Source: Micrococcales bacterium 72-143
Lineage (GTDB): Bacteria; Actinomycetota; Actinomycetes; Actinomycetales; Microbacteriaceae
Length of the DNA: 64,000 nt
NCBI GenBank assembly: GCA_001898835.1
Contig: MKVM01000001.1
Location: 248,001 to 312,000 of the forward strand
Direction: 5' to 3'
In this document: positions 39,095 through 48,502 of the stretch, piece after piece
How the letters are laid out: each line of letters begins with the position of its first letter
Numbering within the stretch: the first letter of the stretch is position 1
The notes under the pieces: generated by a model
Told to the model about the DNA's origin: nothing
The model's input: the letters and a program-made list of their open reading frames with translations, nothing else
Database searches by the model: none
Program-made: the position numbers and the translations under genes

Positions 39095-41751
39095 CAGCCC
39101 GCGAGAGCGGTGCGCACGCTCTCGAGCGCGGCCGGGAGGGCCGACGCGTCCGATCCGCCGCCCTGCGCCATGTCGTCCTTGCCTCCGCCTCCGCCGCCGA
39201 GCACGCCCGCGGCGCCCTTCGCGAGAGGGCCCGCCGTGACGCCCGCATCGCGCGCACCCGCCGTCGTCGCGACGATGACGGAAGGCTTGCCGTCGACGCG
39301 CGCGGCCAGTGCGACGACCGCCCCCTCCGACTGCAGACGCTCGCGAACGGAGGTGACCAGGCTGCGGAGCTCCTCCACGGAGCCCAGCTCGCCGAGGTCC
39401 TCGATGACGGCGAGCACCTCTCCGACACGTGCGGCCCGCCCCGCGAGCTCCGGAACCCGTCCGGCGAGCCGGCTCGCCTCGAACGCCGCGATCTTCTTCT
39501 CCGCGGCCTTCAGCTGCGCCACGAGGTCGGCGATGCGATCCGGCAGCTGCTCACGCGGCGTCTTGAGGCTCGACGTCAGCTGGCTCACGATCGCCCGCTC
39601 CGCCGCCAGGTCGCGGAAGGCGTCCAGGCCCACGAGCGCCTCGACACGCCGGTTCGTGGACCCCACGCTCGACTCCGAGACGAGGTTCACGAGCCCCACC
39701 TCGGCGGAGGTGCGCACGTGGGTGCCCGCGCAGAGCTCGCGCGACCAGGGTCCCCCGATGTCGACCATGCGCACGGTGTCGCCGTACTTCTCGCCGAAGA
39801 GCGCCATCGCGCCGGCCTTGCGAGCCTCGTCGAGCGGCAGGATGCGCGTCACGACCTCGAGGTTGTCGCGCACCGCGTTGTTCGCGATCTCCTCGATCTC
39901 GCTGCGGGTCTCCCTGCTGAGCGCCTGGTTCCAGGAGAAGTCGAGGCGCATGTAGCCGGCCTTGTTGAACGAGCCGGCTTGGTGCGCCTCCTGCCCGAGC
40001 GTCTGCCGCAGCGCCGCGTGGATGAGGTGCGTCGCCGAGTGCGCCTGCGCGGCCGAGTGGCGGTACTCGCGATCGACGACGCTCGTCGCCGCATCCCCTA
40101 CCGCGACCTCGCCCGAGCGGACCGTCACGGTGTGGCTCACGAGCCCCTTCACGGGGCGCTGCACGTCGAGCACCTCGAGGTCGAAGCCGTCGCCCACGAT
40201 GGAGCCCTTGTCGGCCGCCTGGCCACCGGACTCCGCATACAGCGAGGTCTCCGCGAGGATGACCTCCGCCGTCTGCCCCGCCCGCGCAGACCCGACGGGC
40301 TGCCCGTCGACGAGCAGCCCGAGCACGCGGCTGTCGGTCTGGAGGTAGTCGTAGCCGGTGAAGACCGTCTCCCCCTGCGCGCGGAAGCCGGAGTACACCG
40401 AGAGGTCGGCGAGCCCCGCCTTCTTGGCCTTCGCATCCGCCTTCGCACGCGAGCGCTGCTCGGACATCAGGGTGTCGAAGGCGCCGCGGTCGACGGAGAG
40501 GCCCGCCTCCTCGGCGATCTCCAGCGTGAGGTCGATCGGGAAGCCGAAGGTGTCGTGCAGCAGGAACGCGGTGTCGCCGGAGAGGGACGAGTCGCCCGCC
40601 TTCTTGGTGTCGGCGAGGGCGACGTCGAGGATCGTCGTGCCCGACGAGAGCGTGCGCAGGAACACCTCCTCCTCGCCGAGGGCGAGCCGGGAGGTGCGCT
40701 CGAACTCGGCCTCGACCTCCGGGTACGCGTCGCGCATCGCCCGACGCGACGCGTCGAAGAGCTCGGCGAAGCTCGGGGCGTCCACGCCCAGCAGGCGCAT
40801 CGCGCGGATGACGCGCCGCATGAGCCGCCGCAGGATGTAGCCGCGACCCTCGTTCGACGGCGCGACGCCGTCGGTCATGAGCATGAGACTCGACCGCACG
40901 TGGTCGGCGATGACGCGCATCCGCACGTCGTCGTCGTGGTCGGCGCCGTAGCGGCGCCCCGAAAGCTCGGAGGCCATGTCGAGCACCGGACGGACCTGGT
41001 CGATCTCGTACATGTTGTCGACGCCCTGGGTGAGAAACGCGACGCGCTCCATCCCCATGCCGGTGTCGATGTTCTTCTTCGGCAGCTCACCGACGATGTC
41101 GAAGTCGATCTTCGAACGCACGTTGGTGATGAGGTACTGCATGAACACGAGGTTCCAGATCTCGATGTACCGGTTGTCGTCGACCGCCGGACCGCCCTCC
41201 GGGCCGTAGGCGGGGCCCCGGTCGAAGTAGATCTCCGAGCACGGCCCGGCCGGGCCCGGCAGGCCCGTCGACCAGTAGTTGTCCTCCTTGCCGAAGCGCT
41301 GGATGCGCTCGTCCGGGAGGCCCGCGATCCTCTTCCAGTAGCCGAACGCCTCGTCGTCGTCCTCGTAGACGGTGACCCACAGGTCCTTCTCCGCGAAGCC
41401 GAGTCCGCCGTCCGACTGCGAGGTCGTCAGGAGCTCCCAGGCGTACGCGATCGCCTGCTCCTTGAAGTAGTCGCCGAACGAGAAGTTGCCGTTCATCTGG
41501 AAGAACGTGCCGTGCCGGGTGGTCTTGCCGACCTCCTCGATGTCGAGGGTGCGGATGCACTTCTGCACGCTCGTCGCGCGCGGGAACGGCGCGGGCACCA
41601 CCCCGGTGAAATACGGGATGAACGGCACCATCCCGGCGACCGTGAACAGCAGCGCCGGGTCGTCCGTCACGAGGGACGCCGAGGGGACCACGGTGTGGCC
41701 GCGGTCGCCGAAGAAGGTCAGCCAGCGGCGCTGGATCTCAGCGGTCTGCAC
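39094..41751 (-). CDS. alaS: Alanyl-tRNA synthetase
   Basis: Charges tRNA-Ala. The 885-residue protein is complete. The catalytic domain begins QTAEIQRRWLTFF, with TVVPSASLV and RTLDIEEVGKTTRHGTFFQMNGNFSFGDYFKE. The editing domain has zinc ligands in AQAHSATHLIHAALRQ and ELCAGTHV. The C-terminal oligomer/DHHA1 domain ends in a glycine-rich GGGGGGKDD. It heads the alaS-ruvX-mltG-aro string. The 67-base gap before it contains a palindromic CGGCCCGCGGGCCG at about 41786-41799. Confidence 0.98.
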   Translation of the reverse strand: MQTAEIQRRWLTFFGDRGHTVVPSASLVTDDPALLFTVAGMVPFIPYFTGVVPAPFPRATSVQKCIRTLDIEEVGKTTRHGTFFQMNGNFSFGDYFKEQAIAYAWELLTTSQSDGGLGFAEKDLWVTVYEDDDEAFGYWKRIAGLPDERIQRFGKEDNYWSTGLPGPAGPCSEIYFDRGPAYGPEGGPAVDDNRYIEIWNLVFMQYLITNVRSKIDFDIVGELPKKNIDTGMGMERVAFLTQGVDNMYEIDQVRPVLDMASELSGRRYGADHDDDVRMRVIADHVRSSLMLMTDGVAPSNEGRGYILRRLMRRVIRAMRLLGVDAPSFAELFDASRRAMRDAYPEVEAEFERTSRLALGEEEVFLRTLSSGTTILDVALADTKKAGDSSLSGDTAFLLHDTFGFPIDLTLEIAEEAGLSVDRGAFDTLMSEQRSRAKADAKAKKAGLADLSVYSGFRAQGETVFTGYDYLQTDSRVLGLLVDGQPVGSARAGQTAEVILAETSLYAESGGQAADKGSIVGDGFDLEVLDVQRPVKGLVSHTVTVRSGEVAVGDAATSVVDREYRHSAAQAHSATHLIHAALRQTLGQEAHQAGSFNKAGYMRLDFSWNQALSRETRSEIEEIANNAVRDNLEVVTRILPLDEARKAGAMALFGEKYGDTVRMVDIGGPWSRELCAGTHVRTSAEVGLVNLVSESSVGSTNRRVEALVGLDAFRDLAAERAIVSQLTSSLKTPREQLPDRIADLVAQLKAAEKKIAAFEASRLAGRVPELAGRAARVGEVLAVIEDLGELGSVEELRSLVTSVRERLQSEGAVVALAARVDGKPSVIVATTAGARDAGVTAGPLAKGAAGVLGGGGGGKDDMAQGGGSDASALPAALESVRTALAG

Positions 41752-41818
41752 AGAGGTACTCCGTAACGGTGTCGCGCCGGACGCGGCCCGCGGGCCGTCG
41801 GCCCGACGGAGGGTGGGT

Positions 41819-42049
41819 TCAGGACTTGGCGCGCTTGGCGAGGTCGTCGATCGCGTCCTGCGCGTTCGCGACGGCCTGCCGCAACTCCGACTCGCGGGCC
41901 TTGTAGCCCTGCACGACGGCGTCGCCGAACTCCTTGGCCTTGCTGTCGACCTCGTCGAAGAACTGCTTGCCCTGGGGGGTCTTCGCGACCTCGTGTGCGA
42001 CGACGAAGCCGATGGCGACTCCGGCGATCAGAAGCAGTGCACCCTTCAT
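41819..42049 (-). CDS. Small single-helix membrane protein upstream of alaS
   Basis: A 76-residue protein: an N-terminal membrane helix (about residues 3-22, GALLLIAGVAIGFVVAHEVA) and a charged helical tail with coiled-coil character (KAKEFGDAVVQGYKARESEL). It resembles YtxH-like or short alaS-linked hypothetical proteins. No enzyme motif is present. The ATG at 42049 has a GAGG ribosome site six bases upstream, favouring it over the start four codons earlier. It is probably part of the alaS transcript. Its usual DUF948-type neighbour is not visible here. Confidence 0.7.
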   Translation of the reverse strand: MKGALLLIAGVAIGFVVAHEVAKTPQGKQFFDEVDSKAKEFGDAVVQGYKARESELRQAVANAQDAIDDLAKRAKS

Positions 42050-42112
42050 CGTGTTCCTCACTTCTCGTTCGCGGACGTCATGCGGCGGATGCCGCGCAAC
42101 TGTCCCAGCCTA

Positions 42113-42153
42113 TCGCGCCGCCCGCGGATGCTGCGGCATCCGGGGCGGCGCGA
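42113..42153 (-). terminator. Strong hairpin terminating the PTS operon
   Basis: A 41-base near-perfect hairpin whose outer arms TCGCGCCGCC/GGCGGCGCGA pair exactly and whose inner arms GGATGC/GCATCC close a small loop. It begins eight bases after the ptsI stop in the transcription direction. No T-run follows, but its length and position make a terminator for the ten-gene PTS operon likely. It also shields the alaS-side genes from readthrough. Confidence 0.7.
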
Positions 42154-42160
42154 CAGGTGG

Positions 42161-43828
42161 TCAGGGCGCGACGCGGAGCTCGGGCGCGCGCTCGGTCGCG
42201 ATGCCGCGCGCCTCCTTGGCGCCGCGCGCGGTCATGACCGCGGCCGCGAGGGCGCGTGCGCCGGCGAGGTCCCACCTCGCGAGCTCGCCGCGGACATCGG
42301 CCAGCGCCGCGGGCGTCATCGAGAGGGAGGTGACGCCGATCCCGACCAGCACGACGGCGAGGAGCGGCTCGGCAGCCGCCTCGCCGCAGACCCCCACGGG
42401 CTTACCCGCGCGGGTGCCCGCCTCCCCCACCATCGCGATGAGGCGCAGGACGGACGGATGCCAGGGATCCTGGTACTGCGCGACGCCGCCGTGCTGCCGG
42501 TCCGCCGCCATCGTGTACTGCGTCAGGTCGTTGGTGCCGATGCTCACGAAGTCGACGACGTCGATGACCGCGTCGGCCGCGAGAGCGCACGCCGGCACCT
42601 CGACCATGACACCCGCCTCCGCGGCGCCGTGCGCGCGGGCGCGCTCGACGAACCAGGCGGCCTCCTCGGCATCCGCGACCATGGGCGCCATGACCCGCAC
42701 CCGGGCGCTCGACTCCGCGGTGACGCGTCCGATGGCGTCCAGCTGGTCGTCGAGCACCTGGAGGTTGGTCTTGCCGACCCGCATGCCCCGGACCCCGAGC
42801 GCGGGGTTCTCCTCGGGGCCGAGGTTGAGGAACGAGAGCGGCTTGTCGGCGCCAGAGTCGAGCGTGCGCGCGGTGACGACCTGCTCGGGGAAGCGCGCGA
42901 AGATCTCCGCGTACTCCGCGGCCTGCTGATCGACGGTCGGCGCCGAGCTCGCCCCGATGTACAGGAACTCGGTGCGCAGCAGCCCCACGCCCTCGGCCCC
43001 CGCCTCGCGCGCCCGGTTCGCGTCCTCGAGCGAGCCGATGTTGGCGTACAGCGGAACGGCAGTTCCGTCGGCGAGCCGACCCGGGCCGGAGACCGCCTCA
43101 CGCCGTGCGGCGCGTCGCGCGAGCAGCCGGGCCGCGGCCTCCTCGTCGATGTCCTCCCCGACCCGCGCCACGACGCCCGCCGCCGCGTCGACGAGCACGA
43201 GCTCGCCCTCCGCGACGTCGACGACCGCGTCGCAGGCGACCACGCAGGGGACGCCCTTCGCCCGCGCGAGGATCGCGGTGTGCGAGGTGGGGCTGCCTTC
43301 GACCGTGACGAAGGCGAGCACGCGCCCCTCGGGCAGCAGCGCGGTGTCCGCCGGGGCGAGGTCGTGGGCGATGAGCACGAACGGCTCATCGCGCTCCGGC
43401 ACCCCGGGGACGGGCAGCCCCTGGATGCGCGCGACGACCCGCCGGGACACGTCGGCGAAGTCCGCCGCACGCGCCCCCTGCGTCCCGCCGAGGGCGGACA
43501 GGAGCGAGACGATCGATGCGAACGCCTCATGGACCGCGCGTTGCGCGGTGAGCCCGCGCGCGGTCGCCTCCTGCACGCCCTCGATGATCACGGGGTCACG
43601 GGCCATGAGCGACTGCGCGAGCAGCACATCCGCTCCCGTGATGTCGGCCCGCGACGCCCGCTGCGCGAGCTCCGCCGCCACGTCGGTCAGCGCGAGGTTC
43701 GCGCGCTCGAGCTCCTCAGCCGGGGTGAGGGACGACGGCGCCTCCGAGGGGTCCGGGAGCGGCGGCGGCATCCAGACCGCGGGCCCGATCGCCGCCGAGC
43801 TCCCGACCCCCAGACCGGTGAAGGTCAA
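42161..43828 (-). CDS. ptsI: PTS enzyme I (phosphoenolpyruvate-protein phosphotransferase)
   Basis: Takes phosphate from phosphoenolpyruvate and passes it to HPr. At 555 residues it is near the usual length. The phosphorylated His is residue 183 in GSPTSHTAILARA. The PEP-binding C-terminal barrel has GVGLLRTEFLY, ALGVRGMRVG and the catalytic Cys in GKPVGVCGEAAAE. The start is TTG at 43828, overlapping the HPr stop as TTGA; there is no better start. It is last in the PTS operon. Having EI and HPr inside a substrate-specific operon suggests a dedicated or the only phosphotransfer chain. Confidence 0.95.
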   Translation of the reverse strand: MTFTGLGVGSSAAIGPAVWMPPPLPDPSEAPSSLTPAEELERANLALTDVAAELAQRASRADITGADVLLAQSLMARDPVIIEGVQEATARGLTAQRAVHEAFASIVSLLSALGGTQGARAADFADVSRRVVARIQGLPVPGVPERDEPFVLIAHDLAPADTALLPEGRVLAFVTVEGSPTSHTAILARAKGVPCVVACDAVVDVAEGELVLVDAAAGVVARVGEDIDEEAAARLLARRAARREAVSGPGRLADGTAVPLYANIGSLEDANRAREAGAEGVGLLRTEFLYIGASSAPTVDQQAAEYAEIFARFPEQVVTARTLDSGADKPLSFLNLGPEENPALGVRGMRVGKTNLQVLDDQLDAIGRVTAESSARVRVMAPMVADAEEAAWFVERARAHGAAEAGVMVEVPACALAADAVIDVVDFVSIGTNDLTQYTMAADRQHGGVAQYQDPWHPSVLRLIAMVGEAGTRAGKPVGVCGEAAAEPLLAVVLVGIGVTSLSMTPAALADVRGELARWDLAGARALAAAVMTARGAKEARGIATERAPELRVAP

Positions 43829-44127
43829 GAGTCGCTCCCCTCGACTCCCTCGTCGCGATCCAGCTCGCCCGCGATGAGCTCCGCGAGCCGCGCCGCGGTC
43901 TCCGGATCGGCCGACTCGACGACGAGGCTCTCGCCGAAGTTCGCATCCAGCGCGAGCAGCATGGCGAGGCTCTTGGGGTTGATCTGGGGCCCTCCCTCAC
44001 GACCGATCGTGACCGCGTGATCCAGTCCACGGCAGAACTCCACGACCCGCGCGGCGGGCCGCGCGTGGAGTCCGTGCCTCGAACCGACGATCGTCTCGAC
44101 CCGGTTCATGGTGATGTCATCGCTCAC
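43825..44127 (-). CDS. ptsH: PTS phosphocarrier protein HPr
   Basis: Relays phosphate from enzyme I to the IIA domain. It has 100 residues, longer than the typical 85-90 at both ends. The phosphorylated His is residue 21 in GSRHGLHARPAA. A serine equivalent to the regulatory Ser46 of Firmicutes is present at residue 53 (NPKSLAMLL), although HPr kinase is not expected in this phylum. The GTG at 44127 has a GAGGAG ribosome site. It lies nine bases after the aldehyde dehydrogenase gene. Confidence 0.94.
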   Translation of the reverse strand: MSDDITMNRVETIVGSRHGLHARPAARVVEFCRGLDHAVTIGREGGPQINPKSLAMLLALDANFGESLVVESADPETAARLAELIAGELDRDEGVEGSDS

Positions 44128-44136
44128 GGCTGCTCC

Positions 44137-45609
44137 TCATCCATTCGAGCGGACGAAGACGTTCTTCGACTGCTGGTACTTCTCGATCCCCACCAGACCG
44201 TACCCGCTGTGCTTGTACCCACCGGAGGGGGCCTGCAGCACGCCCGGGGCGAACCACTGGTTGACGTAGACCTGCCCGGCCTCGAGCTCGCGTGCGGCGC
44301 GCTCGGCGTGCTCGACGTTCGTCGTGAAGATGCCGGCGGAGAGGCCGTAGTCGGAGTCGTTCGCGATGCGCAGCGCGTGGTCGAGGTCGTCGACCGGTGT
44401 CAGCGTGACCACCGGACCGAACACCTCCTCGCGCGCGATGCGGCAGGACGGGTCGACGTCGGCGATCACGGTCGGCGGGATGTACCAGCCGTCCGCGAGC
44501 TCGCCCTCGTACCGCTCACCGCCGGCCAGCACGCTGCCGTCGCCGCGTGACATGGCCTCGTCGAGGTAGCTCCAGATCGAGTCGTAGTGGTCGCCGCCGA
44601 CGACGGGGCCCATCTCGGTTCCCTCGTCGAGCGGGTCCCCGACCTTGCGTGCACGTGCGGCCTCCGCGAGACCCTCGGCGAACGCGTCGTAGATGCCGCG
44701 CTGCACGAGGATCCGGGAGCCGCAGACGCACACCTGCCCGGAGTTCGCGAACGCGCCCATCGTGCTCCACCGCAGTGCCGTCTCGAGGTCGGCGTCGTCG
44801 AGCACGATGTTCGGGTTCTTCCCGCCCAGCTCGAGCGAGAGGGGCTTGAGCTGGTGCGCCGTCGAGCGCAGCAGCTCGACGCCGGTCTCCACGCCGCCGG
44901 TCAGCGAGACCATGTCGACGAGCGGACTCGTCGCCAGGGCGTTCCCGACCGACCCGCCTGAGCCCGGGAGCACCTGGAGGATGCCGGCGGGGAAGAGCGG
45001 GGCGACGAGCCGCGCGAAGTGGAGGAACGACGCCGAGGCGATCATCGCGGGCTTCACGATGCACGCGTTGCCCGCCGCGAGGATGGCCGCGACGCGCTGC
45101 ACGCCGGTCCACAGCGGACCGTTCCACGGGAGCACCTCGACGACGACCCCGTAGGGCGAGACGATCTGGCGGTGCGAGACGTTCGGATCCCCCACCTGGA
45201 CGCTGCGGCCCGCGATGTCCTGGGCCTTGCCGGCGAAGTACGAGAGACCGTCGAGCGACACCGGGATGTCGCTGTACCGCACGTTCATCACGGGCTTGCC
45301 GATGTCGACCGCGTCGAGGAACTCGAACTCGGCCGCGTGCGCCTCCATGATCTCCGCCGCCTTCAGCAGCGCCTTCGCGCGGACGGAGCCGGGCGCGGCC
45401 GCCCACGCGGGCTGCGCCCGACGGGCCGCCGCCAGCGCGCGGTCGATCTCACGAGTGGAGGCAACGGAGAAGCTGCCCACGACCGCCTTGTCGCGCGGGG
45501 CGACGATGTCGGCGGATGCCTCGGTCACCACCTCCTCGCCGTCGACGATGAGCGGAAGCTGCTCGCCGAGCAGCGCCCACCTAACGTCCGCCGTCTGCGT
45601 GAGCGTCAT
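44137..45609 (-). CDS. NAD(P)-dependent aldehyde dehydrogenase
   Basis: A 490-residue aldehyde dehydrogenase superfamily member. The coenzyme region (VLPWNGPLWTGVQRVAAIL, IVKPAM), general-base Glu in SLELGGKNPNIV, catalytic Cys in NSGQVCVCGSRI and EEVFGPVV are all intact, so it should oxidise an aldehyde to a carboxylate. The specificity is unknown. In this operon the likely substrate is the aldehyde released by the neighbouring aldolase, or a product of the alcohol dehydrogenase. ATG 45609 overlaps the aldolase stop by one base (TGATG), so the two enzymes are co-translated. Confidence 0.9.
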   Translation of the reverse strand: MTLTQTADVRWALLGEQLPLIVDGEEVVTEASADIVAPRDKAVVGSFSVASTREIDRALAAARRAQPAWAAAPGSVRAKALLKAAEIMEAHAAEFEFLDAVDIGKPVMNVRYSDIPVSLDGLSYFAGKAQDIAGRSVQVGDPNVSHRQIVSPYGVVVEVLPWNGPLWTGVQRVAAILAAGNACIVKPAMIASASFLHFARLVAPLFPAGILQVLPGSGGSVGNALATSPLVDMVSLTGGVETGVELLRSTAHQLKPLSLELGGKNPNIVLDDADLETALRWSTMGAFANSGQVCVCGSRILVQRGIYDAFAEGLAEAARARKVGDPLDEGTEMGPVVGGDHYDSIWSYLDEAMSRGDGSVLAGGERYEGELADGWYIPPTVIADVDPSCRIAREEVFGPVVTLTPVDDLDHALRIANDSDYGLSAGIFTTNVEHAERAARELEAGQVYVNQWFAPGVLQAPSGGYKHSGYGLVGIEKYQQSKNVFVRSNG

Positions 45610-46370
45610 CAGGACCACTGCTCCGCGGCCGTGACGGCCTGCTCGACGCTCGCACCCTCGTGCAGGATCGCGGCGAGGCCGCGCACCACCTGGCCCGGCT
45701 TCGGGTTGGTCCAGATGTTGGTGCCGATCGCGACGCCCGCGACGCCCGCCTTGTTGATGGCGTCGTGCACGAGCGAGAAGAGCTCGCCGAGGCTGTCCTT
45801 CGCGTGGCCGCCCAGGATGATGACGGGGCGGGATGCGTAGTCCACGACCTTCTTCATCGACTCCGGGTCGCCCGTGTAGAAGGTCTTCACGAGGTCGGCA
45901 CCGGTCTCCGCCGCGACGCGCGCGCCGGAGGCGATGATCTCGGGGGTGCGCATGTCGGCGCGCGAGAAGCCGCCGGGGACGGGCTCGGCGAGGTACGGCA
46001 GGCCGACCGCGTGCGCCCGCGCCGCGAGGGCCGCGGAGCGGTTCACGCTGTCGTCGTCGGCGAAGGGGTAGACCATCGCCTTGACGGCGTCGGCGCCCGC
46101 CTGGATCGCCGCGTCGACCGCGAGCTCGCCGAAGGGGTCGGCGGTGTCGACGCTCGTGATGATCGCGGCGCGGCCGTAGGCGTCCTGGTAGCGGGCGGCG
46201 GAGCCGACCGGGGAGAGGAATCCGTCGGCACCCGCCGCGACGCTCGCCCGGACGGTGCCCTCGTAGTCGACGAGGCCCGGCACCGGGTTGTCCAGGAAGT
46301 TGGTGTGATCCATCGCGACGATCAGGATCTTGCCGTCGGCGTGGAGGATGCGGTTGGTCTTGTGGTTCAT
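45609..46370 (-). CDS. Class I aldolase of the DeoC/LacD (LsrF/FbaB-like) family
   Basis: A 253-residue TIM-barrel enzyme. The Schiff-base Lys is recognised in GADLVKTFYTGD; VAMDHTNF, GADAVKAMVYPFAD and PVIILGGHAK match the DhnA/LsrF-type group of class I aldolases (PF01791). It probably cleaves a ketose phosphate made after PTS uptake into DHAP or a similar C3 unit and an aldehyde. LsrF itself is a thiolase on AI-2 phosphate, so a thiolase role is also possible. I chose ATG 46370 (MNHKTNRIL); the upstream in-frame start adds ten basic residues. Confidence 0.88.
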   Translation of the reverse strand: MNHKTNRILHADGKILIVAMDHTNFLDNPVPGLVDYEGTVRASVAAGADGFLSPVGSAARYQDAYGRAAIITSVDTADPFGELAVDAAIQAGADAVKAMVYPFADDDSVNRSAALAARAHAVGLPYLAEPVPGGFSRADMRTPEIIASGARVAAETGADLVKTFYTGDPESMKKVVDYASRPVIILGGHAKDSLGELFSLVHDAINKAGVAGVAIGTNIWTNPKPGQVVRGLAAILHEGASVEQAVTAAEQWS

Positions 46371-46442
46371 CTGGGGGTGTGCCTTTCGTTTTCGGTGCAA
46401 GGTGTGCGGACGTGGATGACGTCCGCGGGTCGGTGGAGGTCG

Positions 46443-47501
46443 TCAGGCTTCGACGACGATGCGGTACGAGCCGGGCTCGATCGACTCCTCGAGGGCGTCC
46501 TGCAGACGCTCGAGGGGGTACACGTTCTGGATGAGCGTGGACAGGTCGACCTGACCGGTGCGCTGCAGCCGCGCGGCGAGGGCGAGGTCGGCCTGGTCGC
46601 TCGAGACGACGCCCATGACGCGCTTCTCGTGGTTGTGCAGCTTGTTCGGGTGGATCTCGAACGGCACCTCGGGATGGGCCGAGGCGAACACGACGAAGGT
46701 GCCGCGCTTGGCGAGCATCGCCTGGCCCTGTTCGTTCGCGCTCGGGTGGCCGATCGCGGCGACGACGATCGTCGCGCCGCGCCCCTCGGTCGCGTCGATG
46801 ACGGCCTGCACGGGATCGACCTTGGTCGCGTCGATGGTCAGGTCCGCGCCGTGCTGACGCGCCTTCTCCAGACGGACCGGGTCGATCTCGCTGACGATCA
46901 CGCGCGCGCCGTGCCGCTTCATCGCGATGACGTTCATGAGCCCCATGACGCCCGCGCCGAGGATCACGACGTCATCGCCTACCTGGACGCCGGAGAGCTT
47001 CGCCGCGTGCAGGGCGCAGGAGAGCGGCTCGGTGAGCGCTCCGGAGGTCGCGGGGACGTCGCCGAGGGCGTAGAGGCCGTTCGCGGGGTGGATCTTGTAC
47101 TCCGCGAAGCCGCCCGGGCCCCAGCCCTGCGCGTACTCGACGGCGCCGGCGTAGTGCTGAGCGCACTCCTGGTCGCGGCCGGTGTGGCACCAGTGGCAGG
47201 CGCCGCACGCCGCGGCGCCCAGCGCCACCCGGTCGCCCGGCACGAGCGGACCCGTGTAGCCGGGGCCGAACGACTCGACGATGCCCGCGATCTCGTGGCC
47301 GCCGATGAACGGGAAGGTGTTCTCCTGCGCACCGGAGTAGCTGCGCTGCTCCCAGGTGCAGATGGCGGTCGCCTCGATGCGGATGAGCGCCTCCCCCGCG
47401 CCCGGCTCGAGCCGGGGGATGTCGACGAGCTCCACACCGCGGACGCGGGTGATGGCGCCCGCGCGGAACGTGTCCGTGCGGGTCGGTGAGGTGATGGACA
47501 C
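46443..47501 (-). CDS. Zinc-dependent medium-chain alcohol/polyol dehydrogenase
   Basis: A 352-residue MDR-family dehydrogenase. The catalytic zinc Cys is in AICTWEQRS and the His-Glu pair in GGHEIAGIV. Four structural-zinc cysteines are in CGACHWCHTGRDQEC, the Rossmann loop is VILGAGVMGLMNV, and Glu-Ile-Asp (VSEIDPVRLEKA) suggests NAD preference. It resembles sorbitol and threonine dehydrogenases. In context it may oxidise a polyol phosphate or hydroxy-ketone from the PTS. GTG start at 47501. A 72-base gap separates it from the aldolase, the largest in the operon, with no clear signal in it. Confidence 0.9.
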   Translation of the reverse strand: MSITSPTRTDTFRAGAITRVRGVELVDIPRLEPGAGEALIRIEATAICTWEQRSYSGAQENTFPFIGGHEIAGIVESFGPGYTGPLVPGDRVALGAAACGACHWCHTGRDQECAQHYAGAVEYAQGWGPGGFAEYKIHPANGLYALGDVPATSGALTEPLSCALHAAKLSGVQVGDDVVILGAGVMGLMNVIAMKRHGARVIVSEIDPVRLEKARQHGADLTIDATKVDPVQAVIDATEGRGATIVVAAIGHPSANEQGQAMLAKRGTFVVFASAHPEVPFEIHPNKLHNHEKRVMGVVSSDQADLALAARLQRTGQVDLSTLIQNVYPLERLQDALEESIEPGSYRIVVEA

Positions 47502-47516
47502 GAGTGCCCTGCCTTT

Positions 47517-48500
47517 CTACTTGGACGAGGTCGCGGAGACCGTCTCGACCGGTGCGGGTCGATGGGGCTTCCGGACGGGAATGTGACTGATGAGGACGCC
47601 GGTCAGGATGATTCCGGCGCCGATGAACGTCGAGGGACCGACGGGCTCGCCGAACGCGAGCCAGCCGATGAGGACCCCCGCCACGAGGACGAGGCTCTGT
47701 GTCGTGGCGACGACGGTGACGGTCGTGTACCGCACCGCGAGGGTGACGCTCGCGAGCGCGACGGCGTTGACCGCCCCGGCCGTGAGCAGGATGACGATGC
47801 GCCCCTGCCCGAGCTCCTCCACGACCCGCTGCGGATCGGCCCCGAAGCGGATGGCGACGATCGTCGCCAGGAGGGCCGCTCCTCCGAGGTTGGTGACGCC
47901 GAGGGCTGCGAGGAAGGTCGCGGGTCGCCGCTGCACGGCGCGTGACGCCGTGTTCGCGACGGTGTAGCAGACGCCCGCGACGAGCGCGAGCATCACTCCG
48001 ATACCCCACGAGGCGTCCGTGGCGCCCTGGAAGGCGGGCACGGCGAACACCGCGAGCCCCACCAGGACGACCGCCACACCCGCGAGCTGGGAGCGGGTGG
48101 GCGGCTCCCGCAGGACGATGAAGGAGAGCAGCGCACCCCCGATCGCCATGCCCGCCTGCGCGCCCGCCGAGGCGACCACGAGGCCGCCGAGGTCGAGAGC
48201 GCCGAAGAGCACCACGTTCCCGAGGACGAAGGAGACCATCCCGGCTCCCAGCAGCACCAGGATCCACCGGGTGCCGAGGAAGACGGGCGCGCTCCTGCGG
48301 AGCACGTGGGGACGCAGCACGAGCAGTGCGGTCCCCGCGATGAGCAGCAGCGGGAGCTGGCGGACGAGCGAACCGAGGAAGGCGTCGACCTCCCCCGCGA
48401 CGAGACGCAGGAGCGCGTTCACCGTCGCGTACGCGGCCACCGCGAGCAGGGCGTACGCCTGCCCGAGCGCGGGGCGCGCGCCGATCCGCTCGTCCGCCAT
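47517..48500 (-). CDS. EamA/DMT-superfamily transporter
   Basis: A membrane protein of about 327 residues with ten predicted helices in two EamA repeats (ALLAVAAYATVNALLRLV ... and VMLALVAGVCYTVANTASRAV ...), the drug/metabolite transporter layout. Such proteins commonly export or import small metabolites. Inside a sugar PTS operon it could release a by-product or bring in a related compound; this is inference. ATG 48500 lies two bases after the IID stop with a GGGAAG ribosome site. A GTG at 48506 is an overlapping alternative. Confidence 0.85.
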   Translation of the reverse strand: MADERIGARPALGQAYALLAVAAYATVNALLRLVAGEVDAFLGSLVRQLPLLLIAGTALLVLRPHVLRRSAPVFLGTRWILVLLGAGMVSFVLGNVVLFGALDLGGLVVASAGAQAGMAIGGALLSFIVLREPPTRSQLAGVAVVLVGLAVFAVPAFQGATDASWGIGVMLALVAGVCYTVANTASRAVQRRPATFLAALGVTNLGGAALLATIVAIRFGADPQRVVEELGQGRIVILLTAGAVNAVALASVTLAVRYTTVTVVATTQSLVLVAGVLIGWLAFGEPVGPSTFIGAGIILTGVLISHIPVRKPHRPAPVETVSATSSK

Positions 48501-48502
48501 GA

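Noticed and set aside
45609-46370. Autoinducer-2 processing (lsrF) role for the aldolase
   Set aside because: No lsrK, lsrR-type context with AI-2 transporter or lsrG; PTS genes and dehydrogenases point to sugar catabolism instead.
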